DNA from: Perilla frutescens
Taxonomy: Eukaryota > Streptophyta > Magnoliopsida > Lamiales > Lamiaceae
Assembly: GCA_026008535.1 (NCBI GenBank)
Contig: BRKX01000012.1
Location: 27,805,848-27,869,847 of the forward strand
Direction of reading: 5' to 3'
Length of the DNA: 64,000 bases
How positions within the stretch are numbered: position 1 is the stretch's first letter; each line of letters opens with the position of its first letter. The position numbers were made by a program, and so were the translations under genes. The notes below the pieces were generated by a model. That model was not told where the DNA came from. It did no database searches and saw only the letters and a program-made list of their open reading frames with translations. Below are positions 22,401-34,684 of the stretch, piece by piece.

Positions 22401-23831
22401 CTATATATTAAGGATCTGGCAGCTAACTAGCTCTGCAGATCCAGCATTCCTTGAGGCAATGACTCGCCAAAGATTCTCCGACGAAACAGGCACAGTTTCA
22501 GAAAACGCTCGCAAGGACTCACCTAAAGAAGCAGACGACGTTGAGGACGCAGAAGCAAATATGTTGCGCCTATCAGCTTGCATAACTAAGATGTTATTGC
22601 TTGTATCTTTGGTAATCACATGTAGCTTTCCTAGAAAACCAGCAAGTAAATACGGAGATTCCGAATCAGTGAGGTCGTGAATGGGTATATCTCCTTCAAT
22701 CAGTTTCCAAGCATCATCTTGTTGATAATACACTTTGATCCTAGCACTATCTAGAGAGGTAGATGGATCCAATGCATACAATTCCTCATCAACAATGACA
22801 CTCAGTTTAGTTCCTGCCTGCCTTGCAGGCCAACCCTCGCCCATGCCAATGGGCATCTCGTTCCATGAATTTGTCTCTGGGTCGTACACCTCGCCTCCCA
22901 CATCAACAAAGAAGGGCCAGCAGTATAAACTTTGAGGAACATATATCTTCCCTCTGTACGGTGTCATCCCAGTCGCGATGGGCTTGAGCAGGTCAGCAAG
23001 AAAGGCAGTTGGTAGCACCTGCGCTTTTGAAAATGGCATGCTAGGTATCTCAGACCATGTGCCAGAACAAGGATCAAATACCTCAGCAGATTGAAGGGGA
23101 GACAGTGCACCACGACCACGAGTCACACCTCCAACAACGTAAAGCTTGTTATTTAGAACCCCCGTCTTACAATAAGCTCTACCGATAGACATAGGAGTCA
23201 CTTCACTCCAAGCATTTACAATTGGATTGTAACGCCAGACATTGTTCATGACCAAAGCCCTGGAGAATCCACCCAAGACGTAAAGGCAGCCATCAACAGC
23301 TCCAATAGCACAACCACAAAACGGAATCTGATCCAATACATGTTTCCTCCCAAGCAAGCCTCTTATAGCATCTGCAATAATGCTCGAACCAACCATGTTC
23401 CAAAACCGAAAGCCAGACAGTCCCCATCTCATTCCTTCATCAGCAACCACGTTTGGCATTAGGGGCAACCTTTGCCATATCTGGGACACCGGATCCAGGG
23501 CATACCAAAGAAGTTTATTTCCATCAATCTTCGTCAAAACATATAGCCACTCCTCAGTTGTGCCGAATTCTTTTCTCAATTTATAAATTTCTGCACCAGT
23601 TACAGCAGCTTTCCAGCTTCTTGAGACGAGCTTTGCATTGAAATGAGAAATTCTTGGGAGTCTAGCAAGAATCTGAATTGATATCTCATCGGGAAGGCTG
23701 GGAATAAGTCTTGGCTGGTCATCCCATAAGCTAGTAGATGTCCTTTGTCTCTTACATGCCTCTCTTTGTGAAGCCTCACAGCGCTCACTGCAGCCCACTT
23801 TATGATTATTCAAACTCAGTCTACCTCCCAT
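22401..23831 (-). CDS. F-box/kelch-repeat protein (At1g22040 type)
   Basis: A single coding exon of 476 codons on the minus strand. An F-box lies at about residues 43-88 (PSLPDEISIQILARLP...LVSRSWKAAV). Kelch motifs follow from about residue 165, with GCLYVLGGFSR, NNVWRYNPIVNAWSEVTPM, NKLYVVGG and AEVFDPCSGTWSEIPSMP. Length and domain order match the conserved plant family of Arabidopsis At1g22040. Such proteins join SKP1 and CUL1 in SCF ubiquitin ligases, with the kelch propeller recruiting a substrate; the substrate is not known from sequence. The leader may contain an intron: a donor-like CTACGCTG/GTAAAT lies at 24788, with the 5' leader exon running towards 24900. Confidence 0.9.
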   Translation of the reverse strand: MGGRLSLNNHKVGCSERCEASQREACKRQRTSTSLWDDQPRLIPSLPDEISIQILARLPRISHFNAKLVSRSWKAAVTGAEIYKLRKEFGTTEEWLYVLTKIDGNKLLWYALDPVSQIWQRLPLMPNVVADEGMRWGLSGFRFWNMVGSSIIADAIRGLLGRKHVLDQIPFCGCAIGAVDGCLYVLGGFSRALVMNNVWRYNPIVNAWSEVTPMSIGRAYCKTGVLNNKLYVVGGVTRGRGALSPLQSAEVFDPCSGTWSEIPSMPFSKAQVLPTAFLADLLKPIATGMTPYRGKIYVPQSLYCWPFFVDVGGEVYDPETNSWNEMPIGMGEGWPARQAGTKLSVIVDEELYALDPSTSLDSARIKVYYQQDDAWKLIEGDIPIHDLTDSESPYLLAGFLGKLHVITKDTSNNILVMQADRRNIFASASSTSSASLGESLRAFSETVPVSSENLWRVIASRNAGSAELVSCQILNI

Positions 23832-24787
23832 AGAACTTCTTCACCTCTTACTTAAAAAACAAAGGGTACACCACCCAATTTGCTTCAATCTGCTATGAAA
23901 TGCTATGTTGTCTGTCGAAAATGCATTTTCTTGATAGTTTAACAGCCAAGAGAAGTCAATGATCAGAAGTCTTGAGGATTAAAACACAAAGAATAACAGC
24001 AGAAATGAAGTAATAGCACGGTATCAATAGAAAACGAGTTTGATCAAGTGGTGTGACAGTACAGGCTAAATTTCCTAACAATTTAACAAGCCCTTTCATC
24101 AAAGCAGATACAATCAGACAGTAAGAATCTACAAAGACATTGGCAATGAGAACCACGACTCATCACTCAAGAGTGCCAGTAAGATACATGAATAAATAGC
24201 AAGAAATTGATCAAAGAAATTCATATATTTTTTGTTTCAAAGGGAATTGAAAGGAACTAGCTTTCTAAACAAACAGTAATTCAGTCAATCACATATCAAA
24301 GAAAAATTCCCAGTCCATTTCAGAGGAGAAAAAAAGGAAGATAAAATCCTAACACTAAAAAGTAAACGCAATAGACGACCATAACCCAAAAACTTCACTC
24401 CCCTGCACATCACACACACACACCCCGTTCACGTTTAGTAGTGAAAAATTGTATGTAAATTGCAAAAGAAGCAAACATTCAGATTGCACCTGAATTCTTC
24501 CTCGTCAGGACAAATCACACACACACTAATAGTGAATATCAGTTTAATTCATATAGCACACTCCATATATAAAAATATCAAGATTTTGCTTTTTGTGGGT
24601 TGAACCTTTTTTTTTTGGCCCCCCCAAATCAACGAAGCCGTAAATTCTGAGAAATCAAGCAGAACCCAGATAATATTTTTGGATTCACAGGCAAGAAACA
24701 AGAATTCAACAAAATATGCATCTAGAAATACCCAGAAACTCAAAAAGATAAAATAAAAATTCAATCTTGTTAACAGAAACAATTTAC

Positions 24788-24905
24788 CAGCGTAGGGATT
24801 CTACAATTCAAGAATCTACGGGGGCAAACGGAAAGGAATATAAGACGAATAGTTGAAATTGTGGACATTAAAACGGGGCTGTGCGTTTTCAGATGTCCCA
24901 ATTGG
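24788..24905 (-). promoter_or_regulatory. Possible 5' leader exon of the F-box/kelch gene
   Basis: On the minus strand a run ending CCCTACGCTG is followed by GTAAATTG, a good splice donor. The next acceptor-like AG before the ATG at 23831 lies about 20 nt upstream of it (TTTTTTAAG). This suggests a 5' UTR intron of about 0.9 kb. There is no protein evidence for it. Confidence 0.35.
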
Positions 24906-25449
24906 GAATTTTAGAGAAGGATCCAACAATTTCCACAGCCCAGACAGCCTTTTGTGACTTTTTTATTTTATTTTTGCGTTTAATTATTGCTTTTTTAACG
25001 TTACATGTCAAACTGTTATTATTATTAATTTTTTTATAAAGAAAATTATACTTTTGGTAAACCCCGAAATCTTTTTAATTATCATATTTTGATAATTTAG
25101 GTCCCACGTATTCCATTTTTATTTATAATTTCGGACCTATTTGGGTGATCAATTGTGAGATTTACCGTTTACGTATCAAATTATTATCACAAAATTTGAA
25201 AGAGAGTTAACAGTAGAACTAAAACTGGAAGGAAATGAATCACGTGGCTGTGGGGGGCTAAAAATTATAGTTTATGATAGTATACTGATTTTTTTAATCT
25301 TGTATTATAATTAAATTTATGAATATATATTTAACTGGAACCATGATTTTTTTTTTAATAGAGAAAACCTGGAACTAAGATAAGGATCAGACTGTAGAGT
25401 TTGTTAGTATATAATATTAGAGAAAAAAGTTAAAGACAAATCGAACACT
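24906..25449. other. Intergenic AT-rich DNA
   Basis: This is the presumed promoter of the F-box/kelch gene followed by AT-rich sequence up to the MITE target site. No further gene is seen. Confidence 0.5.
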
Positions 25450-25452
25450 TAA

Positions 25453-26022
25453 GGAGGTGATTGGTATGAAAGAATGGAATTAGATATGAATGGAATGACA
25501 ATTCTTATGATTGGTATGTCACCAGAATGAAGAACAGAATGGAATACTATTTTACTTTTTATATTATAAAATGTATATTTTTAATACTTTTAAATTTCTT
25601 TATAATTGAACAAAGTGTAATAATTAATATTATTAACACGTGTTGAAATTTTTTTCTTATATTTCTAAATTGCATTTCTTTTATAGTAAGTGATTTTTTT
25701 CTAATATTTTAGAAAAATTTAATTTATTTAATTTATTAAAAACTTTATTCCAAAGTATTTAATTAATACACATAATAATTTGTATACCTTAATAAAAATA
25801 TTTTTACTCCACAGAAAAATAGTTTATCATTTTAATTTTTTATCTGAATATATTAAATTATAATTAGTTTGTTTTTTATTAGAATATATTTATATGTTAC
25901 ATTTATTTTGGTACCACTTTCATTTTTCTTCAATACAATTTTAAAAACTATCAAAATTTTATTTTAATATATATATTTTAATTTTTTTTAAATATAAATA
26001 TATAATATAAAAATAATTATGA

Positions 26023-26054
<32 letters not shown>

Positions 26055-26329
26055 TAATAATAAATTATTTAATATAATTTTCGAATTATTTTTCTAAATA
26101 TGATCAAATGATATTATAAGACAGCATTATGTGTAAATATAAAATATATTAATTTTTTGGTTCATTGAGAATAGCTAAACCCATGGGGGTGAGTGGAATG
26201 CCTATTCCCTTACTTTTGAGAATAGCGATTCCTTCGGGAATGGTGATTCCCGATGTTAAGGCATACCAATCACATGAATGGAAATAGACATGGGAATGGT
26301 CATTCCATTCCACCATACCAATCAGCTCC
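25453..26329 (+). mobile_element. PIF/Harbinger-type MITE, copy B (intact)
   Basis: The 877-bp element has inverted ends: GGAGGTGATTGGTATGAAAG on the left, and on the right the complement of GGAGCTGATTGGTATGGTGG. It is flanked by TAA on both sides (25450-25452, 26330-26332). Subterminal GGAATGG/CCATTCC tracts recur at both ends. The interior is AT-rich and carries an (AAT)n run near 26022-26062. It encodes nothing and serves as the reference copy for the other two members in the window. Confidence 0.85.
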
Positions 26330-26332
26330 TAA

Positions 26333-27154
26333 TAGTTTAATAAATATAGAGATATGATAAAGGATTATTTAAAAATAATAATTTAAATGCATGAAAATAG
26401 AAACAAATGCCTTCTTTACTTAAAAGAGAAAATAAAAAAAATTATATATTAATTTGCATCACATTTGACCTTTCGTTTTATAGTTTATAGAAAAATATTT
26501 TTGACATAAATAGTAAGTAGTTTATAGAGAAATGGAGAAAAAATGAGAAAGTATTAGTTGGAGTTGCTTGATTTAATCCTTTTTATTAGTATTTTGCATT
26601 ATTGAATCCAATGTCAAAAGAAAGATAAGATCAAAATAGTAGATGCTAGAGAGATGAAGACGGTTGGGATAGTTTGTTAACCATGCAGCCTTTGTGGAAT
26701 TGAGGAAGAATAGCTCCATTGCCAATCCCATACATTACTTATTAGCAAACCTTAATATGTTTCATTGCATATCCAACAAGTCAAACAATTTCAAAATCGT
26801 CCTTGCATATTTTATTTTATTTTTTACAATTAGTATTTTTTTAGAGAATTGTGTAATATTCCAGAATCTTCAACCCAAAATTTGAACAATTGATTAGAGT
26901 GCTAGATTGGACCAATGTAGACCCACAGTCACAAAATCTTATGGAAGAGCAAGTGTAAAGTTCTATTATCATTCAATTACAAAGATCCGAATACTTCAGA
27001 AACTTCTTTGAGTAACCTTTTTCATCTTCAGGCAGAAGCATACCTAATACCTTGCACAAGCATCTAATATCACATACCTCTCCTTGATACAGTATAAACT
27101 GCAACGTGTTTTTCATTTCTTCCAAGTGCGATTCTTGAACACAACTCGATTATA
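26333..27154. other. Intergenic region and PPR gene 3' side
   Basis: AT-rich DNA runs to about 26640. A less AT-rich stretch (26890-27154) follows that probably holds the PPR gene 3' UTR. No gene is seen. Confidence 0.5.
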
Positions 27155-29242
27155 TTAGCTCAACGGGTTGGCAAGTTGAACACCACGTTCTGCCATCCCA
27201 ACTCCATCGTGCAATTTATCCAAAACTCTCCATGTTACTGAGTCGGGCCTTACGCCATTTTTCCTCATTTCACCCATGATCTGATAAGCTTCTCTCTTCA
27301 AACCTAACTTGCAAGCACAATCAATGACAATGTTGTAGTTCACATTATTAAGAGTAACCCCACAATCTGCTAGCTCATAGAGTAAGTGGCATGCCTCACT
27401 AAACTTGTCTGAGCGGCAAAGCCCTTTAAGCAGGGCAGAATATACAAAATTGTCATGAACTCGAGATGGCCAAACCACATCGTTCCAAAACATCATGGCA
27501 TCATCCATCGAATAAGATTCACACAGCCCTTCAATTATAACAGTGTAAGTCACACAATCAGCAGCCACCCCACGGCAGGCCATTTCATCGAAAACTTGCA
27601 TAGCTTCCTTCACTTGGCCTAGTTTAACCAGTCCACGAAGTGCAGCATTATATGTCACGACACCAGGGGAAAAACCTTTCTCCGGCATGACATTATGTAA
27701 GAAGTTCATTGCTTCTTCAGCCTTACCCGCATTTAGAAGGCCATGGATAATAGTAGTGAAGGTCACCTTATTTGGAGCACAAAATTTACCCACGATCATA
27801 TCATTAAACACCTGCAAAGCCTCTTCTACCTTTCCCATCATGCAAAATCCCTTTATCACAGTATTCAAACTAATAATATCAGGCTGGCATTCAGATTGGA
27901 ACATCAAAACAAGCACATTTAGAAGCTCCGTAGGGTTACTCATATGACAAACAGCCCTCAGATAAATATTGTATATCCTAGTCCTTTCCACACCCTTCTT
28001 ACTCAACATCACGTTTAGAACTTCCTTTGCTTTAGCTAGATCATTCTGTCGACAGAGACCCTCAACAAGGATTGCATAAGTAAACTCCGAGGGAGAGTAT
28101 CCAAGAACAATACCTTCTTCCAACACTTGGAATGCCCTCAAGAAATCACCATCCTTACATAGACCATGTACAATTGAGTTATACGAAACAGAACTCGGAG
28201 CAAAACCCCTCTTTCTCATCATATAAACAATCCTTGCGGCACCGTTATACCTCTCAAACCTACATAACGAATCAACCATTTGCCCGTAAGCAAACTCTTC
28301 AAGAACGTTCTTTCCTTGTGGCATATCTTCAGCAATGCTAAACACTTCATGAAACAACCCTTCTCTACACAAACAGTCAATCACGCTGCAAAATGCAGCG
28401 TTATTAACTGGCACGTCATCTACGCATTCCATAACCTCCCAAACTTTTCCCATCAAGATTTTACCTTTCTCGAACTCCCTTTCCCTCAAAACCAGACCAA
28501 GTAAAGAACAGTAAGCAAGTGCATTAGGGCGAACGTCTCTCTCAGACATTTCATCGAACAGCTTGTGTGCAGCGTTCATGTCCCCAATCTTACAATACCC
28601 ACTTATCAAAGTAGTATACGAGACAACACTGGGGCAATGCCCCCTCATCAACATGTGATGAAACATCAAATGCGCGGATCCCAATCTCCCTAGCTTACAC
28701 AACCCATCAATCAAGCGGTTGTAATTCACCAACGACGGCACAAACTCCGGCTTCTCACCGACCAACGCGTTAATCAAGCATAATGTACGGTCAGGATCTC
28801 CTCCGTCGAGCAGGCGCGCGATAAGAACGTTACAGGTGCGCTCGTCGGGGGCGCAGTGGGAGGAAATGAACGCGAGAAATTGGTCGTGAGCTTCGGGAAA
28901 GCGGTTGGCGGCGCAGAGAGCGTGGAGAATGCTGCTGATATTGAGGGAATCGGGAAAGAAGCCGTGACGGCGGAGTTGGTGGAGGAGGCGGAGGGCTGCG
29001 TCGGCGTTGCGGTCGACAGCGCATAGCTTGTGGATGCGTCTTCTCCAATGGGTTGTGTTGTATACCCCGATTGTTTCAATTTCGGTGGTCTCTGCTGCTG
29101 GGATTTCTTGCGGCGGGGAAGAATTCTTGATTTCGTGTGAATGAAAAGAAGCAAGAATTTTGGGTTTAAGAAAATGTCGCCGTGGCCGGATTTTCGAAAG
29201 GTGCATTATAAATTTATGATGATGAATGAGAATGAGGCGCAA
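27155..29242 (-). CDS. P-class pentatricopeptide repeat protein (At3g18020-like)
   Basis: An intron-less 695-codon frame. The N-terminus (MRLILIHHHKFIMHLSKIR...) is rich in Arg, Lys and His without acidic residues, like a mitochondrial presequence. From about residue 80 there are about 14 consecutive 35-residue PPR units. Examples are NYNRLIDGLCKLGRLGSAHL, SYTTLISGYCKIGDMNAAHK, SYNSIVHGLCKDGDFLRAFQ and TYNAALRGLVKLGQVKEAMQ. The array ends ...RKNGVRPDSVTWRVLDKLHD. There is no E/DYW extension, so it is a P-class organelle RNA-binding protein. Length and landmarks such as TRIYNIYLR and NPTELLNVLV fit the Arabidopsis At3g18020 orthologue group. The RNA target is unknown. Confidence 0.92.
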   Translation of the reverse strand: MRLILIHHHKFIMHLSKIRPRRHFLKPKILASFHSHEIKNSSPPQEIPAAETTEIETIGVYNTTHWRRRIHKLCAVDRNADAALRLLHQLRRHGFFPDSLNISSILHALCAANRFPEAHDQFLAFISSHCAPDERTCNVLIARLLDGGDPDRTLCLINALVGEKPEFVPSLVNYNRLIDGLCKLGRLGSAHLMFHHMLMRGHCPSVVSYTTLISGYCKIGDMNAAHKLFDEMSERDVRPNALAYCSLLGLVLREREFEKGKILMGKVWEVMECVDDVPVNNAAFCSVIDCLCREGLFHEVFSIAEDMPQGKNVLEEFAYGQMVDSLCRFERYNGAARIVYMMRKRGFAPSSVSYNSIVHGLCKDGDFLRAFQVLEEGIVLGYSPSEFTYAILVEGLCRQNDLAKAKEVLNVMLSKKGVERTRIYNIYLRAVCHMSNPTELLNVLVLMFQSECQPDIISLNTVIKGFCMMGKVEEALQVFNDMIVGKFCAPNKVTFTTIIHGLLNAGKAEEAMNFLHNVMPEKGFSPGVVTYNAALRGLVKLGQVKEAMQVFDEMACRGVAADCVTYTVIIEGLCESYSMDDAMMFWNDVVWPSRVHDNFVYSALLKGLCRSDKFSEACHLLYELADCGVTLNNVNYNIVIDCACKLGLKREAYQIMGEMRKNGVRPDSVTWRVLDKLHDGVGMAERGVQLANPLS

Positions 29243-31297
29243 TCAATTTTCTATGTGCGTACAAACAAATCTTGGGCAATGTATGCCTTTTAGATCAACA
29301 ATCATTTCCATTTTTATCTCGATGTTCATGCATATGTGAGGTTTAGTATTTTTTTGTTATTTTTATTAAGGAAAGGCTTAGTATCTTTTGATGTTTTCTT
29401 ATGAAATTGAATGATATTTTATTTAAGTTTGTTGACGACAATGTAATTCTCACAATGTATTTGAATTTAGGAAATTAATGTTGATGAAATACAAAGACCA
29501 GGCCTTTCACAGATTCTCTATTCAACCAACTAAATCACTCAAATAAATAAGGACAATTTCAAAAAGAGTCTCTTTTTTCTTATCATAGTCCCATATTTAA
29601 AATAAAATAAAATAATTATTTATATGTATAATTTTACACTTATAGCCCCAACTTAATTAAAACAATTGTTAAAAAATAGAAGAACCCTATAACCTCATTC
29701 CTACAGCCCCACTCCTCTAAGGAATCAAAGAAAAAGAAAAGTGCATGCACTGTATCACTCTTCTTCGACAATTGTCACCAAGTATCACCTTTCAGCTTGG
29801 TCTCCTTTGTTACGGTTACAACACTTTCTAATTTATAGATCATGTTGTAGGGTTCCCATACGCCCATATAATCCTGTTTTAGAGCTGAAATGCCCTAAAA
29901 GTCCCTCTAGATTCGTGTTGTAGCCTTATTTATAAATTTGTTGAAAGGAGACTAAAAATCTTAGCACACTACAAATAAAATTTCGAAATTATCTCTCCCA
30001 AAAAGAAGGAAAATTTTAGGGTTTTGGGTTCTTATTTTTAAGCTTCTTCGAGGTCTGGAGAATCATCGCCCACACGATGTCTATATCAAGATCAACAATA
30101 TACAACATTCATACCCACCCTTCATTGCTCATATTCAACAAATCATGTAGTACCGACTGACCAATGGAATTCCGCCGTCTACCACTCTGAAAGAACTCCA
30201 AACAAGACCCCATCCACCCACTCATCCAACGAGAGTCACACCCATGTGTAGAATACAGACCAAGCAGGTCGCTCTCAATGAACAACTGGTCACTTCACTC
30301 CAAAGTCCACCAAGATTGAAGACAATAATTTCTCTGGATTTTATTTATCTTTTATTTGTTGAACATGGATTATCTTTGCTGGTGTTATTTGTTTGGTTAT
30401 GGATAGTTTGTTGGAAAATTTCAGTTTGGTGGACTTACATATATAAAATAAAATGTGTATGGTTGTTTTATGGTAAGTCCAATTAAAGTGATCTACTAAA
30501 GTTTAATTATGGACAATTAAAAGTATTAGATAATCATGGAATTAATGTCTAGATATCATAAGACATTTAATTTGTTGAGGGACCAAATTGAAAATCACAT
30601 ATAGACACAATTATATATTTAGGTTTATGTTCCCCAAACGACGATACTTCATTCATACCATTTGTATTCCTTCTACAGAAAGTAAAATAAAGGTGATACC
30701 GATCGTTTGGAAGATTCATAACAAATTCAATCGCCTATTCAATAATAAAGATCTAAATATTTATAATTCAGGTACACTTCCGCATTCAGTTTATGATTTT
30801 ATGTCTCGATGATTTAGATATAGAGATTTCATGATTAGAGATTTAATTTGGGTTAATAAACTTTCATGTTTATATGATTAAATCCAACATAGTTAAACCC
30901 TAATGCTATAGAGTTGGATGATAATTTATTTATGAAGTTTATTTAATTAGTTTTTATCATATTCCATATGACTTAATCTATGTCTTCAATCACCAGTTAA
31001 ACAATACATATAAATAGAAAATCAATTAAAATTCTAATTCAATTTTGATATATATATATACACACACATAAATATATATATATATATATATATTTGTTTA
31101 TTGATGTTGTACAATGCATTACTTTTTACAATTGTTAAATGGTTGCGCACTTTCAATTAACTTGAAACCATTACGTAATTAAAAACATTCCATAAAAGAA
31201 ATAAAGACTTACTTGAGCCTGGATAATAACTATAGAATTTTTGAGGAATTCTTCAACAATATTAAAGCTAATGACCCAGCAATACAACCAAGGAACT
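29243..31297. other. Intergenic region with a dispersed repeat near 29551-29780
   Basis: This is the PPR promoter side followed by AT-rich DNA. The stretch from GGACAATTTCAAAAAGAG (29551) through ATAGCCCCAACTT to GAATCAAAGAAAAAGAAAA is also present, inverted, at about 37330-37556. A (TA)n/(CA)n microsatellite lies at 31050-31092. No gene is recognised. Confidence 0.5.
29551..29780 (+). repeat. Unclassified dispersed repeat, copy 1
   Basis: It shares several ordered blocks with the minus strand of 37330-37556: GGACAATT..., a long TTTAAAATAAAATAAAATAA tract, ATAGC(C/T)CC(C)AACTTAA, and CCCCAC(...)CTCT(T)CTAAG(G/A)AATC with AAAGAAAAAGAAAA. Borders are unclear. Confidence 0.55.
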
Positions 31298-31302
31298 AAG
31301 TT

Positions 31303-31809
31303 TGTGAGGAGATTTTTGATTTTCTAAATAATCTAAATATAGGTAACTTATTTTTATGCAATTATATATGCTATTTAAATATTTATGGACTTAATTAAAT
31401 AGTTTTAATCTATGGGCTGCGTAATTGATATGGAATTAATGAGTAGATACTAAATACTATTGTAATTAGGTGTTTATGGGTAGCCTAATTAAATAGTATA
31501 TATAGTCCATTTGGTTATGGTCTCCAACACACAAAATCGAACATAGTTTTTACTTCTCCCCATCTGGAAGAAAAACGAAGGTCCCATAGAAGGAATAAGG
31601 AGATTTAGTTGAGGAAGACCATAATACCAATTCTCTATTCATGTTTGGATCTAGAGATTGTTCATAAAAGGTATTCCGCATCAATATTTCAATCTTAATG
31701 GATTCAGGTATTCCTATAATATTTGACAATCTAGTGCGATGTTATTATCCTAGAATATTATATGATCTAGGATGGTTGAATTTATATTAAGTGATTTTAA
31801 ATTCCTACA
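31303..31809 (+). repeat. 5' LTR of the copia element
   Basis: 507 bp, TG...CA. It matches the two halves of the 3' LTR at 34685-34977 and 36435-36664 in order. A TATA-like run (TATATATAG) lies near 31498-31506. Confidence 0.88.
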
Positions 31810-33099
31810 AGTGGTATCAAAGCAGTCATCGACTGCTAGATTATTGGAATATATGGGATTTCGAATTTTGTTATTATGTTCATCATCACGTTCAGAATCA
31901 TATATGATTCATATTGATAATTGTTATTAGAATATATTGTTGACGTGAATTAAGGTGTTTGTGAATTTGTAATTCACGTATTTGGATAACATATTTAATT
32001 TTTGTTTTAATACCTGGTTTGATGTAAATATGCTAATATGACTATGTGTGGTCAGTTGTGTTGTTTAAGCCTGCCATGCTTAGGAATTTATGAAAAGCAA
32101 TTGTGATATGTAATTATTCTACTATGCAGAATAATCAATTATGCTTATTGCTTTAGTAATTTAATTTGGCAACTCCAGTTTAATACGTGATTATATTATT
32201 TGGATTTGTTTCACTTAATTTCTTGAGTTATTTGGGAATGTAAAATTCAAATTTTGAGGTTTTGGGACCGTGTGGTTTCGGCTAAATTATGATCGACTTT
32301 GGTGTCAATTCGGTCAATTAATTGAGGGATAGTGACGGGATCGGTGATATGAGCATTTTGGTATATGTCTCAATTCCAATTCCCCCTAAAGTCGATGTTT
32401 TTTTGCCGAGATAAAAGATATGTTGCTCGTTATTCGGCGAACACGACAACATCAATTTTTGGCCAAAATCGGACAAATTTGACTGCTATTATGGTCAATT
32501 TAAGGCTGGACTTTGTTTCTCTTAAAGAGATGAACATTTTGATACATGGTTCAACTCCCGATTCTATCCGAAGGTGGCGATTTTTGCCGGTGAAGTTAAG
32601 AAATCACACTATTTGCGCAACAGTTGCAGAGCCAAATTGCAGACGCGATTCCCGCCACACCAGATATCTGATTTCGACTTGCGACCTATCGTTGGAAAGC
32701 CCTTTGAGTATAGAAACACAATAGGCTTAGGCTTTGCAGCATTTGGTGGCCGATTCAGGCGCAAATCAGGCGAGAATGGTGACTTCCTTGTGCAATCATT
32801 CAGCAAGCTTGCATATTATGTCGACATTTTGGGGGTCCATTGGAGCATTTTTGACACATGGTTTTGTGCAAAATTAACTCTAAATTTTGGAATTTTAAAA
32901 AAATCCATAAATTGTTATTTTCAGAAATTGCTATTAGGTTTCTGAGCTTTTCTGAAAAATAATTTGGACCTCCATAATTAAGGATTACATGTATTAATTT
33001 CAAATACATATTTTGGTAATTATTTCTGAATTTATTTGGTGCATTTCACGAAGATTGTTAGATGTTTTTGTGAGTGTATATTCATGCTAGTATTAATTT

Positions 33100-33806
33100 G
33101 GCCCATAGGAAGGTGAATATTTGGCCGAAATACACAAATATCTGTGGTGATAAATGCGTGATAATTATAAAGTTGTCCATGTGAACAGTATGTCAGCCCA
33201 TAGGAAGGCTATTGTTTCACAGAAATTATTGTTAGTATTTGATCATTACACAGAGGTGACCACTTACAAGTTAATATTATTGTCCATAGACTTGATATTA
33301 ATGTTGTGTTAGGTGCCTCGAGATACTACGTCAATTTTTTTGAATTGGATGTTTGATTATTTAGTTTAATGTGAGTGTGAGTTTGAATTGGGGAGACATG
33401 CTACTGCCGGTGTAATTGAGCTAAAATTAAATATATTTTATAAGTTATGTTTTGCTCAATTGGTCTAGTAATATTCAATTTAGTTAGTCAAAGCATCATG
33501 TTACCATAGCAACCTCTATGTGTGAAGATTGATTTTATTGAAATTACATAGATGTTGTGTGGAGTTATTTATGAGTTATGTGCTCGGCCCCTAGGAAGAC
33601 ACAATTTGGCCAAATAACAACACACATGTGATGATATGTATATGATAATTATATGGATTTTTCATGTGAACACTAATCTGTCCATAGATGGACTTTTGTT
33701 TGACAGAACTTATTATCAGTACTTGATCATTACACCAAGATTACCACTGCAATTAATTGTTTGTCCATAGACGAAGATTAATGTTGTACTTGGTGTCTTG
33801 AGATGG
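33100..33806 (+). repeat. Imperfect direct duplication inside the copia internal region
   Basis: Blocks 33100-33328 and 33585-33806 share ordered landmarks: GGCCCATAGGAAG, TTTGGCC, TGATAATTAT, CATGTGAACA, TTTGATCATTACAC, TTGTCCATAGAC, TTAATGTTGT and CTCGAGAT/CTTGAGAT. The copies are diverged and non-coding. Confidence 0.6.
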
Positions 33807-34684
33807 GTCCCCAATTTGGATTGCATGCTTACTAATCGGAGATCAAAGAATGTGGAGATCATTGAGTTTTCTGATTCCAATTTTATGGGATATCAAAATA
33901 ATAGATGTTCCACTTTAGGATATTTGTTTACATGGGTTGGAAGAGCCATTTCATGAAAGTCTATAAAATAGACTGTTGTAACTTCTTCTACCACGATTGT
34001 GGAATTCATCATTTGTTTTGAGTCGTTAAATTATTCGTACTTCACTCCAAGAATAACATAAGTGCTACAGAGTCGAAGTTTATCGACATTAAGTTTCTGT
34101 TGTTAAGGAGAGAATTCAGAATGAACAGTTTTTGTAGCACACATAGAAACAGAAAATATGCTAGCAGGTCCACTAACTAAGACATTAACACATAAGGTCT
34201 TTTATGAATATACTACTCATATTGGTGCTATTTCTGATGTTACCTTAGTTCAGTGGGAGTTCATGATGTTCTATGTGATACTTCAGTTTTGGATTATTCA
34301 GATTTCTGCAGAATAAAGTTGATGGTTTTGATTTCATTCTGAATTCACTTATGTTTTCCAGATGTGATGTTCTGGATTGCATTTATGGATTGATCTCATT
34401 AATGACTAAAGTTGGACAAGTTGAAAATAGACATGATAAGATGATTGCATGTAATTTCCATGTTATTCATCATATTTGATCTATGTCATTGAGTATATTA
34501 GTATGGTGATTATCGGGGTTTAATCACAAGTTATAATGTGGTGAATGCCGCGGTAGTTTCATTGCTAGTATATGAGATGGACCAGATTGTTAAGGCGTAG
34601 TTTGAAAATAAATAGCATGTTGCGCAACTATAGAACTATTTGATATAATTGCTTTCGATATAATATGTAACCCAAGTGGAAGAT

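Noticed and set aside
28774..29154. Overlapping 126-codon frame antisense-frame to the PPR start
   Set aside because: Same strand but shifted frame inside the PPR coding exon. A shadow of its GC-rich N-terminal part.
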